Below, in pieces: positions 15,652-23,426 of a stretch of 36,828 nt of DNA. Made by a program: the position numbers and the translations under genes. Source of the DNA: DASXTB01 sp036505615 (GTDB taxonomy: Bacteria; Acidobacteriota; UBA6911; JACQSX01); contig DASXTB010000213.1 of assembly GCA_036505615.1 (NCBI GenBank), forward strand, positions 1 to 36,828, in the 5' to 3' direction. The stretch's first letter is position 1. Every line of letters starts with the position of its first letter. Under the pieces are notes generated by a model. That model saw nothing but the letters and a program-made list of their open reading frames with translations. It made no database searches and was not told where the DNA came from.

Positions 15652-15890
15652 GCCTGCACAGCAGGCGCCAGCATGTGGCCCCGGGTGAAGCGGAGCGGAA
15701 TCCGGGGAGCTTGCAATATTGGTTAATCGGAGCCCGCATTGCGGGCGACAGAAAATGCCAACTGGCGCCTTCTCGTTCCCCCAAGCCTTCTGCCGCCCGC
15801 TGTGCGGGCTGCAAATAGTTTTTTGTTAAGTCGCCCCCGAGTTCCGCTCCGCTCCACCCGGGGCCACATGCTGATGCCTGCTGCGCAGGC
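15652..15890. repeat. Nested inverted-repeat element, 56-nt arms
   Basis: The outer arms 15652-15707 and 15835-15890 are reverse complements at 50 of 56 positions. Inner arms 15729-15754 and 15787-15812 form a second inverted pair around AGCCCGCA..GCGGGCG hairpins. The outer ends start GCCTGC and end GCAGGC. A short TTAG occurs within 1 nt of both ends, a possible target-site duplication. No protein is encoded. It occupies most of the 414-nt gap between nfu and the radical SAM gene. I read it as a REP/MITE-like mobile repeat; this is an inference. Confidence 0.8.
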
Positions 15891-15915
15891 TTAGTTCTCG
15901 GACCACCAAGTTTTC

Positions 15916-15950
15916 CAAAACAAAAAAGGCCGCCAGCTCCTGGCGGCCTT
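15916..15950 (-). terminator. Intrinsic terminator of the radical SAM gene
   Basis: An 11-bp perfect stem (15926-15936 with 15940-15950, AAGGCCGCCAG/CTGGCGGCCTT) has a 3-nt loop. On the minus strand it is followed by TTTTTTGTTTT. It lies 26 nt after the stop at 15976. All parts of a Rho-independent terminator are present. Confidence 0.93.
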
Positions 15951-15975
15951 CCTCAACGAGCTCTGATGTCGCGCC

Positions 15976-18042
15976 TTAGACCTCAAAGACTTCCTTGTTG
16001 GCTGAAACCTGGACCTGCACCAGAGCTGGATCCGGTCGCTCTTTCAGGACATGCTGGCGGTATAGTTTGGCCATCTTCTCGTCGTCCTGCTCCTGGAGCC
16101 GCCTGGCCTCACGCTCTCGCCGCTTCTCCTCACGCGCATTCTTGGCGATTCCCATCTTGTCCAGGTCATTTTGGGCGCCGGCGGCAACATGCTCGGCATT
16201 TAACCTGAGCGAGTGCTCCACACTATCGAGCTTGACGCTCTTTCCGCCGGCGAAAATCTCATGGCGGCCGTGCTCCTCATACCACTTAGTAAGCGTGGCC
16301 GTCATGTGCATGTTCTCGATGATATTGCGCCAACCTACGCCGGTGTTGTAGGCGCAGAACGAGATTTCACCCTCCTGCGTTGCGTAGGGGATGATGCACT
16401 GCTCGGTGCGTCGGAAATCATAGTTGAATAGGTCCTGGAACCACATCCCGGCGATGAATAGGAAATTCCAGCGATCTGCGCGCCGCTTACGGATGTCTTC
16501 CTCGGTGCGATCACCTGAAACCTTCCCGTAATCCCTTCCACTGGCTCCGAATGTCTTGTCGAACTTCTTCAGCATATCACTCAGGCGAAAATGTGTCGGG
16601 GACTGGAACGGGTCGTAGTTCTTCAGCAGGGCCAACGCCCCTCCCAGCAGGGAGAGAAACCTCCCGCGCGCGGCATCGTTGACTTTCTGAAGATCCTTGG
16701 CGAACTGTTCTGCATGGAAGAACTTGGTGAGAGGAGCCGATTCTTTCGTCTCCTTGTCGATCATAACCGCCATACCCACTCCGCAGTTGGGATGGCACCC
16801 GCAGTTAAGCTGACCCCAGTCGGACTGCGGGCCATGGACCAGATCCGCCCAATCCGAGAATGTTCCCATAAAAGAAATCGGGAACCAATCTCGCACCGGC
16901 TCTCCCAGGCCGGTTTGGTTTTTGACGTCATGCGCTAAGTGCGACAGGGTGTAGCGCTGCGCTTTACGCCGCTCGTCGGTTATGCCTTCGTCGCGGCCGG
17001 TGAAGGAAACCGGCTGGAATGACAGGAAGGAGATTTTCTTGGGATTGTCCAGCGCGAACTGAATGATTCGACCTACCTGTTCATTGTTAATACCGTTGAG
17101 AATCGTCGTCACGGGCACAATTTCAACGCCGGCGTTGTAAAGATTCTCAATGGCGCGGAGCTTCACATCAAAAAGATTCCCAACCTTGCGGTGCGAGTTG
17201 GCCGCGTTGCCGATTCCATCAAACTGCAGATACGCGTAACGCAGTCCCGCGGCAGCCGCAGCCTCGGCAAAATCCGGGCTCTTGGCAAACTCAATTCCAT
17301 TGGTAGCTGCCTGAACGCTGTTGTAACCGACTTTGCGCGCATAACGGACCGCATCCAGAAAGTGAGGCGATATGGTTGGCTCACCGCCCGAGAATTGTAC
17401 TGACATCTGGCGACGGGGCTTGATCGAAATGGCGTTATCGAGAATCGTTTTGATATCTTCCCAGGTCAGCTCGTGAACGAAACCAACCTGGTTGGCGTCC
17501 ATGAAACAGGGGTCGCACATCATGTTGCAGCGATTCGTCAGATCGACCGTGAGTACGGAACCACGCCCATGCTTGATAGTGCTGCTGCCATGATTGTGCA
17601 GTTTCTCGTCGTTGTGGGCCCGGATGTCTCGGCCTGGAAACACCTCCTCGAGGTGCTTAAAAAAGGCGGTATCGATGGCCATCACATCTTCGAAGTGGCC
17701 GTGCTTAGGGCAGTCTTTCACCATCAAGATCCTGCCGTCGCGTTCAATAATCTGGGCCTTGATCTCTCCCACCTTCTCGTTGAGCAGGATCTCTTTGGGG
17801 AGCTTGCCATCAATGATTTGCTGTCGGATTTCGGGAACGCACTTTGGACAGAGAGAGTCGGTGGTCCGAGGCCAGCCCAGTGGAGGCTTCGTCTTTAGGT
17901 AGGACTTCAACAACGGTTTGTCGGACCACGCTGGCGTAAATGAGGGATTCGGCCGAATACGGTTGAGCCTCTCAAACACCGCCCACGCCGCCGCTGCCGC
18001 ATAGGTCACTCCCTTCTCCATGTACTTTGCAGGCTTGTGCAT
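15976..18042 (-). CDS. Radical SAM enzyme of the tetraether/membrane-spanning lipid synthase type
   Basis: A 688-residue protein. The start is the ATG at 18042, which has an AGGAG 8 nt upstream; a longer frame to 18216 lacks this. The N-terminal part has SLCPKC (Cys65, Cys68) and KDCPKHGHFED (Cys111), resembling the zinc/rubredoxin-like start of archaeal Tes (calditol/GDGT-forming) proteins. The radical SAM core has CNMMCDPC (Cys172, 176, 179) for the SAM-bound [4Fe-4S] cluster, then FSGGEPTI. Later cysteines (LNCGCHPNCG; EQCIIP; SFCAYN) suggest auxiliary clusters. The C-terminus is a charged helical tail (KRREREARRLQEQ). Known relatives couple fatty chains into membrane-spanning lipids, and Acidobacteriota make iso-diabolic acid. 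The exact reaction is unproven; other remote radical SAM functions are possible. It has its own promoter (18103-18130) and terminator (15916-15950). Confidence 0.82.
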   Translation of the reverse strand: MHKPAKYMEKGVTYAAAAAWAVFERLNRIRPNPSFTPAWSDKPLLKSYLKTKPPLGWPRTTDSLCPKCVPEIRQQIIDGKLPKEILLNEKVGEIKAQIIERDGRILMVKDCPKHGHFEDVMAIDTAFFKHLEEVFPGRDIRAHNDEKLHNHGSSTIKHGRGSVLTVDLTNRCNMMCDPCFMDANQVGFVHELTWEDIKTILDNAISIKPRRQMSVQFSGGEPTISPHFLDAVRYARKVGYNSVQAATNGIEFAKSPDFAEAAAAAGLRYAYLQFDGIGNAANSHRKVGNLFDVKLRAIENLYNAGVEIVPVTTILNGINNEQVGRIIQFALDNPKKISFLSFQPVSFTGRDEGITDERRKAQRYTLSHLAHDVKNQTGLGEPVRDWFPISFMGTFSDWADLVHGPQSDWGQLNCGCHPNCGVGMAVMIDKETKESAPLTKFFHAEQFAKDLQKVNDAARGRFLSLLGGALALLKNYDPFQSPTHFRLSDMLKKFDKTFGASGRDYGKVSGDRTEEDIRKRRADRWNFLFIAGMWFQDLFNYDFRRTEQCIIPYATQEGEISFCAYNTGVGWRNIIENMHMTATLTKWYEEHGRHEIFAGGKSVKLDSVEHSLRLNAEHVAAGAQNDLDKMGIAKNAREEKRREREARRLQEQDDEKMAKLYRQHVLKERPDPALVQVQVSANKEVFEV

Positions 18043-18102
18043 GTCTACTCTCCTAAATGAATTGAGCCTTTGAAAGTGGTCACGAAATGGCGTCCGTTTG
18101 AC

Positions 18103-18130
18103 ATAATATGAAAACTGAATTTCCTGACAA
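18103..18130 (-). promoter_or_regulatory. Sigma-70-type promoter for the radical SAM gene
   Basis: On the minus strand there is TTGTCA (18125-18130), a 16-nt spacer, then TATTAT (18103-18108). Transcription would begin near 18096, giving a leader of about 55 nt with the AGGAG site before the ATG at 18042. Confidence 0.6.
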
Positions 18131-18228
18131 ATGGACCGTTTTGTAGAGAATGAAGTCTGGCACCAAAATCGCTCCAGATCAAGCGCCGACCCGGTGAGCA
18201 ACGGGGGACAGATCAAAGTTTTCCTTGA

Positions 18229-18254
18229 AACTGTACCCTCTATTAGGTACAGTT
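18229..18254. promoter_or_regulatory. Perfect palindromic operator candidate
   Basis: AACTGTACC and GGTACAGTT form an exact 9-bp inverted repeat with an 8-nt spacer. The site is in the divergent gap between the radical SAM gene and the 18304 gene. On the plus strand TTGAAA (18225-18230) and TACAGT (18248-18253) are spaced 17 nt, so the palindrome would overlap a promoter, as expected for a repressor site. The binding protein is not known. Confidence 0.5.
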
Positions 18255-18303
18255 CCGAAATAGCTAGGTTTTACAGGAAGTTGCACCGATCCGCCGAGCT
18301 AAA

Positions 18304-18546
18304 ATGATTATCGATTTCGAAGACATTCGTCGATTCATACCGAGTTACATATTCAATGAATACGGCCAGCTTACCGGTAATTATGTCTTTTTCGACAAGA
18401 TCCTCTGTATCGCGGAAAATGGCCGCATTCAGATATGGCTGAATCGGGAGGCGTTTGAGGTGAAAGATCCTGACCGATTGATCTGCGATTACGACGAACA
18501 GGCCTTTGCGAGGCAGATAACTCGCAGCGCCCGCCCGCCGAAGTGA
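18304..18546 (+). CDS. Small protein of unknown function (80 residues)
   Basis: The start is the ATG at 18304. The sequence (MIIDFEDIRRFIPSYIFNEY to QITRSARPPK) has no signal peptide or membrane helix. It is rich in aromatic and acidic residues and looks like a compact soluble alpha/beta protein. No family is recognised. The next gene starts 22 nt later, so the two likely share a transcript, controlled by the palindrome at 18229-18254. No strong ribosome binding site is seen. A longer frame on the other strand overlaps it but has no support. Confidence 0.6.
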   Translation: MIIDFEDIRRFIPSYIFNEYGQLTGNYVFFDKILCIAENGRIQIWLNREAFEVKDPDRLICDYDEQAFARQITRSARPPK

Positions 18547-18568
18547 ATGAACTCTCGAAAGGTTTTCA

Positions 18569-19279
18569 ATGCCCGATAAATTCGATATTGAGTTTGATTC
18601 TAACACGCTCGTCTCTGCCACCTTATATCGTGCCACCAGGGAGCGACTGGGCGTCACGCTGATTCTTGCGCACGGCGCCGGCTCTAATCAGAACAGCAGC
18701 TTCCTGGTTAGCTTTGCTAATAACCTGGCGGCCCGCGGTGTTGACACCGTCACGTTTAACTTTCCTTACATGGAAAGAGGGAAGCGTGTTCCCGACCCTC
18801 CGGAAAAGTTGGAAGCGTGCTACGGCGCAGCAATCGCCAGAGTCCTCACGAACTCACATTTGAGATCGAATAAACTGGCCATCGGAGGAAAATCCCTGGG
18901 TGGGCGCATCGCCTCGCACGTAGCTGCAAGTGATGATCAGACCGCGGCCTCCATTGCCGCTCTGATATTCCTCGGTTATCCTCTCCATCCTCCCGGCAAA
19001 CCACAACAGCAGCGCGTCAAGCATCTGCCACACATCCGCGTGCCCATGTTATTTGTCCAGGGATCGCGCGACGCTTTCGGCACGCCCAAGGAACTCGAGC
19101 CGATCATCAAGCAACTGGATGCCGAAGCGACGTTGTACGTTGTGGAAAACGGGGACCACTCTCTTACGGTTCCCAAGAAATGGCCGGTACCTCAGGAAAA
19201 GGTTTTTGAGGCGGTGCAAGACAGAATCGCGGATTGGCTGAGGAAGAGGCTCACCACCGGTACATCAGGCTCAGCTTGA
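18569..19279 (+). CDS. Alpha/beta hydrolase of the TEX30/KANL3 type
   Basis: A 236-residue cytoplasmic alpha/beta hydrolase. The oxyanion-hole region is ILAHGAGSNQNS. The nucleophile elbow is GGKSLGG with Ser109. The acid is Asp168 in VQGSRDAFG and the base is His197 in NGDHSL. Nucleophile, acid and base are in the canonical order, so the enzyme should be active. Substrates of this subfamily are not established (dienelactone-hydrolase-like or esterase). A good AAAGG ribosome binding site precedes the ATG. Its 3' end overlaps the convergent beta-barrel gene by 29 nt. Confidence 0.88.
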   Translation: MPDKFDIEFDSNTLVSATLYRATRERLGVTLILAHGAGSNQNSSFLVSFANNLAARGVDTVTFNFPYMERGKRVPDPPEKLEACYGAAIARVLTNSHLRSNKLAIGGKSLGGRIASHVAASDDQTAASIAALIFLGYPLHPPGKPQQQRVKHLPHIRVPMLFVQGSRDAFGTPKELEPIIKQLDAEATLYVVENGDHSLTVPKKWPVPQEKVFEAVQDRIADWLRKRLTTGTSGSA

Positions 19280-19745
19280 AATCGAAGTTGTTGGTGTGAG
19301 CGCCGCGGGAAAAAATGACCAGATCGGCAAAATCCGCGCGACCCACCACATTGGGACGCAATACTCCTTCGACGCCTCCGCCCGCGGTCAGGGCACCGTT
19401 GAAGTCCGCCTTTCCAGGGTTCGGATCGGCGACAAAGAATCCCGGACCGATAAATCCAAAAAAGTTCACCTTGTAGCGCTGCTCCATTCTGTAGGTCCCT
19501 TTAAAGTTGAAGGTCCCATGATAGTAATTCACTGATCTGTCTACAGGATAGAAAGTTCCGGTGAACTCGAAACCGGCAATAGAAGTGAAATTGTAGAGAA
19601 ACCGGCCTCCCACTCCGGCTTCTGTTTGGCCGGGAAAATTAGTGGCGCTGAAGACGAATCCTACTTCATTCTCCTTGAAATCTTGCGCAGCGGCGACCAT
19701 GCCTGACGAGGCGAACAGAAATAGTGCGATCAGCAGTTTTTTCAT
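19251..19745 (-). CDS. Outer-membrane beta-barrel-like protein coupled to rplQ
   Basis: A 164-residue exported protein. MKKLLIALFLFASSGMVAAA is a clear signal peptide. The rest alternates short strands and turns rich in Gly and aromatics (FNFKGTYRMEQRYKVNFFGFIGPGFF, NNFDFKLSLMYRW) and ends in an aromatic residue, as outer-membrane barrels do. About eight strands would fit. Its ATG begins 1 nt after the rplQ stop (TAG-A-ATG), so it looks translationally coupled to a ribosomal protein gene, an unusual place for an envelope protein. A longer frame reading through the Lys/Arg-rich region antisense to nothing useful is rejected. No terminator separates it from rplQ. Confidence 0.8.
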   Translation of the reverse strand: MKKLLIALFLFASSGMVAAAQDFKENEVGFVFSATNFPGQTEAGVGGRFLYNFTSIAGFEFTGTFYPVDRSVNYYHGTFNFKGTYRMEQRYKVNFFGFIGPGFFVADPNPGKADFNGALTAGGGVEGVLRPNVVGRADFADLVIFSRGAHTNNFDFKLSLMYRW

Positions 19746-19746
19746 T

Positions 19747-20235
19747 CTATTCGCCAGCAGCAGCGCCCTTCTGCTTCGCCTTCTTCTTCTCCGACTTCTC
19801 GATCTCCGTGGTTTCTTCGTCTTTGGCTGATTTCTCTGCTCTCGCCTTTTTGGCTTTCTTCTCGATCTTCGGCTTGTACTCACTCCCCAGAAATTCGATC
19901 AGGGCGGTCTCGGCGTTGTCGCCTTTCCGAAATCCGAGACGGATAATGCGAGTGTATCCTCCGCTGCGATCCGAAAATCGAGGCGCAATGTCTCCAAACA
20001 ATTTGTGCACAACCGTCTTCTTTTTGATGAAGGCCAGCGCCTGCCGCCTTGCGTGCAAGGAATCACGCTTGCCGAGAGTGATCATTTTCTCCGCAACGGG
20101 GCGGATCTCCTTTGCTTTGTAGAGCGTAGTAACTATGTGTTCCTTATCGATCAGCTCGGTCACTAAATTCCGAAACAACGCCTTGCGATGGCTGGTCGTG
20201 CGTCCAAGTTTTCTTCCTGCAACCTGATGGGGCAT
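19747..20235 (-). CDS. rplQ: 50S ribosomal protein L17 with lysine-rich tail
   Basis: L17 lies near the exit side of the large subunit. From the ATG at 20235 (GGAGTG just upstream) it has 162 residues. Conserved blocks are MPHQVAGRKLGRTTSHRKALFRNL and GGYTRIIRLGFRKGDNAETALIEF. The core ends near residue 118; the remaining ~45 residues are almost only Lys, Glu and Ala (KIEKKAKKARAEKSAKDEE), a disordered extension of the kind some phyla carry. It is the last ribosomal gene of the run, after rpoA. Confidence 0.97.
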   Translation of the reverse strand: MPHQVAGRKLGRTTSHRKALFRNLVTELIDKEHIVTTLYKAKEIRPVAEKMITLGKRDSLHARRQALAFIKKKTVVHKLFGDIAPRFSDRSGGYTRIIRLGFRKGDNAETALIEFLGSEYKPKIEKKAKKARAEKSAKDEETTEIEKSEKKKAKQKGAAAGE

Positions 20236-20251
20236 GTTCACTCCGTTTCAT

Positions 20252-20500
20252 TGCGGATTATTCGATTGCGGATTGGGGATTTCGGATTGCGGATTCAAGT
20301 TTCGAAATGAACTATTTCAAAACAAAATCTGCAGCCTAATGCGGAATTGATCTATCTAACTCGCAAACGCACAGAATTTAAATCCCGGAGCATTAGTGGA
20401 GATTCAATCCATAATCCACAATCCGAAATCCGCAATCCGAAATCCGCAATCAAATAACGTCTTCAATCCGCAATCTGCAATCCCAAAACCCGCAATCAAA
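20252..20500. repeat. Heptamer repeat array D (unit GATTGCG/GATTTCG)
   Basis: The left arm (20252-20300) and right arm (20404-20500) are inverted runs of the unit type also used at array C. The right arm has two blocks separated by a short non-repeat piece. On the coding strand the array starts immediately after the rpoA stop and ends just before the rplQ ribosome binding site. The ~100-nt spacer is AT-rich and non-coding. Confidence 0.87.
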
Positions 20501-21484
20501 TTAAACGCTTTCTTCCTGCATCGGGCGGCCCTGCTCATCCAGCTTCATCCCGAAATGTAGTCCCATGTCCTGCAGGATTTCCTTGATTTCGTTAAGGGAT
20601 TTGCGACCAAAGTTTTTGGTCTTCAACATTTCTGCTTCCGTCTTCTGAACCAGTTCCCCAATGGTCTTGATGTTGGCATTCTTCAGGCAGTTATAAGAAC
20701 GAACCGACAGCTCCAGTTCGTCGACCGACTTCTGCAGATTCTCGTTGATGGCTTCCTGCTTGGAATCCACTTGAGGCTCTTCCTCTTCCGGTTCCTCCTC
20801 AAAGTTGATAAAAATGAACATGTGGTCTTTGATCAGCTTAGCAGCGCGAGCGATCGCATCCTGAGGAGTCATGCAGCCATTGGTCCAAACCTCAAGGTTG
20901 AGCCTGTCGTAATCAGTTGCCTGTCCCAGTCGCGCGGCTTCGACATAGTAGTTCACTTTGCGCACCGGTGAGTGCACCGAATCGATGGGGATATAGCCAA
21001 GCGACAGGTCCTGATCGAAATTTTCATCAGACGAAACATATCCCCGTCCCTTCTTGACACGCAACTCCATGGACAGTTTGCCGTCTCCTCCAATCGTGGC
21101 CAGGTGAATTGAAGGATCCAGGATCTCCACATCAGGATCCGGTTTGACATGGCCGGCCGTTACCGGCCCCGGCCCTTTTGATTCCAAATACAAAGTCTTG
21201 GCGTGGTCTACATTGAGAGAAATGGGCACCGTTTTCAGGTTCATAATGATGTCCGTTACATCTTCCACTACGCCCGGAATGGAGGAGAATTCGTGAAGAA
21301 TACCATCGATTTTCACTGCCGTGATTGCCGCGCCTTCAATACTGGAAAGCAGCACTCGGCGCAACGCGTTTCCAATGGTCGTACCGTAACCTCGTTCAAA
21401 CGGCTGAGCGTAAAAGTGACCATACGTTTTCGTCAGTGTTTCCAAATCACATGCTAGTCTTTTCGGTTTTTGAAAACCTTTCAT
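20501..21484 (-). CDS. rpoA: DNA-directed RNA polymerase subunit alpha
   Basis: The alpha dimer scaffolds assembly of beta and beta', and its C-terminal domain binds UP elements and activators. The protein is 327 residues, the standard length. The N-terminal domain (to ~230) has FYAQPFERGYGTTIGNALRRVLLSS. A linker with acidic residues (EEEPEEEEPQ) is followed by the C-terminal domain from ~250: ELSVRSYNCLKNANIKTIGELV and KNFGRKSLNEIKEIL. It lies downstream of rpsD, separated by array E. Nothing abnormal was seen. Confidence 0.99.
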   Translation of the reverse strand: MKGFQKPKRLACDLETLTKTYGHFYAQPFERGYGTTIGNALRRVLLSSIEGAAITAVKIDGILHEFSSIPGVVEDVTDIIMNLKTVPISLNVDHAKTLYLESKGPGPVTAGHVKPDPDVEILDPSIHLATIGGDGKLSMELRVKKGRGYVSSDENFDQDLSLGYIPIDSVHSPVRKVNYYVEAARLGQATDYDRLNLEVWTNGCMTPQDAIARAAKLIKDHMFIFINFEEEPEEEEPQVDSKQEAINENLQKSVDELELSVRSYNCLKNANIKTIGELVQKTEAEMLKTKNFGRKSLNEIKEILQDMGLHFGMKLDEQGRPMQEESV

Positions 21485-21509
21485 TTTCTTCTAACTCCTT
21501 ATTCAGGTC

Positions 21510-21618
21510 TTAGTTGCCAGTTGCCAGTTGCCAGCCATCATCTCATCCGCCTTCAAGGTAATCTCTGCTGAGGAATCTGAGATTCCAACTGGGAACTGGA
21601 AACTGGCAACTGGCTACT
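21510..21618. repeat. Heptamer repeat array E (unit AGTTGCC)
   Basis: The left arm (21510-21535) has three exact AGTTGCC units. The right arm (21584-21618) has the complement, ACTGGCA/ACTGGAA type. The array begins 3 nt after the rpsD stop and ends near the rpoA start region, occupying the gap inside the alpha operon. Confidence 0.85.
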
Positions 21619-21621
21619 GCT

Positions 21622-22251
21622 CTACTTTGAATACAACTCCACTATAAGCTTTTCTTCAACTGGAATGCGTATGTCCTCACGCCGCGGTAGCTCGCGAACA
21701 GTCGCCTTCAGATTGTCTTTGTCCAACTCCAGCCACTGGGGAACCCCCTGCCCGCTCGCAAGGTCTATGGACAGCAGTACCTGCTGGTTCTTCTGCAGTT
21801 TGGGTTTTAAAGTGATTACATCTCCCCGCGAAACCAGATAACTGGGGATGTTTACTTTTTTGCCGTTCACCAAAACGAGTCCGTGGCGGACGATTTGGCG
21901 GGCATGTGAGGGCGAACTGCCGAATCCCGATCGCAGAACCACCGTGTCCAGGCGCCGCTCCAGCGACGTGAGCAATCTCTCACCCGTGATGCCCCGCTGT
22001 TGTACTGCTTTCTCAAAGTAATTCCGAAACTGGTTCTCAAGAATGCCGTAAAGGCGTTTTACCTTTTGTTTCTCTCTTAACTGCAATCCGTACCCGAGCG
22101 TCTTACTGCGAGTATCTTTCCCATGCTCACCGGGCGCCCAGCTTCTCTTTTCTACAGCGCACTTCTCAGAAAAACAGCGCTGCCCTTTTAAGAAAAGCTT
22201 CATCCCTTCCCGGCGACAGAGCCGGCATACAGAACCACGATATCTTGCCAA
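21622..22251 (-). CDS. rpsD: 30S ribosomal protein S4 (zinc-binding form)
   Basis: S4 binds 16S rRNA early and nucleates the 30S body; in many bacteria it represses its own operon. The 209-residue length is usual. The N-terminus has four cysteines (C9, C12, C26, C31), the C+ zinc-binding form. The S4 RNA-binding domain is LERRLDTVVLRSGF to HGLVLVNGKKVNIPSYLV. It sits between rpsK and rpoA, flanked on both sides by heptamer arrays F and E, which would lie in any autoregulatory leader. Confidence 0.98.
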   Translation of the reverse strand: MARYRGSVCRLCRREGMKLFLKGQRCFSEKCAVEKRSWAPGEHGKDTRSKTLGYGLQLREKQKVKRLYGILENQFRNYFEKAVQQRGITGERLLTSLERRLDTVVLRSGFGSSPSHARQIVRHGLVLVNGKKVNIPSYLVSRGDVITLKPKLQKNQQVLLSIDLASGQGVPQWLELDKDNLKATVRELPRREDIRIPVEEKLIVELYSK

Positions 22252-22270
22252 ATTTTGCCTCCTCGATATT

Positions 22271-22444
22271 AGCTCTAAGCTATAGCTCTCAGCTCTCAGC
22301 TGTCAGCTCTCAGGTAACTATGCCCTCAGCTTTTGGCTCCTCAGCCTGCCAACTGGCGGCTGGCACCGTCCAACTGACCTTAAAAGCTGAAAGCCAGGCT
22401 AACGGCTGAGAGCTGAGACCTGACAGCTGAGAGCTGACAGCTTT
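22271..22444. repeat. Heptamer repeat array F (unit AGCTCTC/AGCTGTC)
   Basis: The left arm (22271-22314) and right arm (22384-22444) are inverted runs of AGCTCTC, AGCTGTC and AGCTGAG-type 7-mers. The unit itself contains AGCT, so the arms can also fold back on themselves. It starts 3 nt after the rpsK stop and ends just before the rpsD ribosome binding region. Confidence 0.85.
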
Positions 22445-22447
22445 AAT

Positions 22448-22885
22448 TCATACCCTTCTCCGCTTGGGCGGACGGCATCCATTATGTGGAATAGGCGTTG
22501 CGTCCCTGATGGAACGAACTTCGATGCCGGCTGAGTGCAAGGCACGAATCGCCGACTCACGGCCTGCTCCCGGTCCTTTAACACGCACGTCTACGTACTT
22601 CATGCCGAAGTTCTCTTTCGCCGCACTGGCGGCGCTGTGCGCCGCCTGCTGGGCGGCAAAGGGCGTGCCTTTCCGAGAACCGCGGAATCCCATTGCCCCC
22701 GCGCTGGAAGCCGCGACCAGATTTCCCTCCTGGTCGGTGATCGTCACCAGCGTATTGTTAAAGGTCGCCTGGATATGCACAATGCCATGCGGAACAATCC
22801 GGCGCTCCTTTTTCTTGCCGACCCGCTTTTTAGGCGCCGGCTTCTTGCCTTCACCTGATGGGACTTCCGGCTTATCGTCTGCCAT
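22448..22885 (-). CDS. rpsK: 30S ribosomal protein S11
   Basis: S11 forms part of the platform of the small subunit near the mRNA exit. It has 145 residues, about 15 more than the usual core, because of a Lys/Pro-rich N-terminus (GEGKKPAPKKRVGKKKERR). Conserved blocks are GIVHIQATFNNTLVTITD, GFRGSRKGTPFAAQ and the C-terminal DATPIPHNGCRPPKRRRV. The start at 22885 follows rpsM by 8 nt, as usual in the alpha operon. Confidence 0.98.
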   Translation of the reverse strand: MADDKPEVPSGEGKKPAPKKRVGKKKERRIVPHGIVHIQATFNNTLVTITDQEGNLVAASSAGAMGFRGSRKGTPFAAQQAAHSAASAAKENFGMKYVDVRVKGPGAGRESAIRALHSAGIEVRSIRDATPIPHNGCRPPKRRRV

Positions 22886-22893
22886 TTAACTCC

Positions 22894-23262
22894 TCATTTC
22901 TTCCGGGTGAGACTGCCCTTACGCGGGCCCTTGCGAGTACGCGCATTAGTGTGGGTGCGCTGCCCGCGCACCGGCAGTCCCTTGCGGTGCCGCAGCCCGC
23001 GATAACAACCTATATCCATCAAGCGCTTGATGTTCAGCTGAACTTCCTTGCGCAAGTCACCTTCAACCTGCCCCTGCTCTTGAAGTATTTTCTGAACGCG
23101 GGTGAGTTCATCTTCCGTAAGATCGCGTACCTTGCGGTCCAGGTTCACATCAGCCAACTTTAAAATCTGCCTGGATCTAGGGCGACCGATGCCATAAATG
23201 TAAGTAAGTCCGATCTCGATTCGTTTGTTTTCCGGAAGATTCACTCCCGCAATTCTCGCCAT
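22894..23262 (-). CDS. rpsM: 30S ribosomal protein S13
   Basis: S13 is in the 30S head and contacts the P-site tRNA and the L5 bridge. From the ATG at 23262 (with AAGGGG upstream) it has 122 residues. MARIAGVNLPENKRIEIGLTYIYGIG is the helix-two-turns-helix part, and GLPVRGQRTHTNARTRKG is the tRNA-contacting tail. A longer frame from 23328 runs through rpmJ and is rejected. It is 13 nt downstream of rpmJ. Confidence 0.98.
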   Translation of the reverse strand: MARIAGVNLPENKRIEIGLTYIYGIGRPRSRQILKLADVNLDRKVRDLTEDELTRVQKILQEQGQVEGDLRKEVQLNIKRLMDIGCYRGLRHRKGLPVRGQRTHTNARTRKGPRKGSLTRKK

Positions 23263-23275
23263 ATCGCGAACCCCT

Positions 23276-23389
23276 TCAGCGCTGCCGTTGCTTATGCTTT
23301 GGATTGCTGCAGATGACCCGGACCACACCGCGGCGTCGAATCACCTTGCACTTGTCGCACATTTTTTTAACAGATGCTCTAACTTTCAT
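23276..23389 (-). CDS. rpmJ: 50S ribosomal protein L36 (zinc-binding form)
   Basis: A 37-residue protein read directly from the minus strand: it begins MKVRASVKKMCDKCKVIRRR and ends SNPKHKQRQR. Zinc ligands are Cys11, Cys14, Cys27 and His32, the C+ form. It sits between infA and rpsM exactly where rpmJ is expected. The ATG is at 23389 and the TGA at 23276. Confidence 0.96.
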   Translation of the reverse strand: MKVRASVKKMCDKCKVIRRRGVVRVICSNPKHKQRQR

Positions 23390-23426
23390 GATTTCTCAAC
23401 TGGTAATTCTTGCCCCTGACGACTGT

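Noticed and set aside
18043..18216. N-terminal extension of the radical SAM protein
   Set aside because: It would run through the promoter at 18103-18130; the ATG at 18042 has an AGGAG site at good spacing.
18271..18657. 128-residue minus-strand frame
   Set aside because: Overlaps the 80-residue gene and the hydrolase start; no motif and a poor start. The plus-strand reading has better context.
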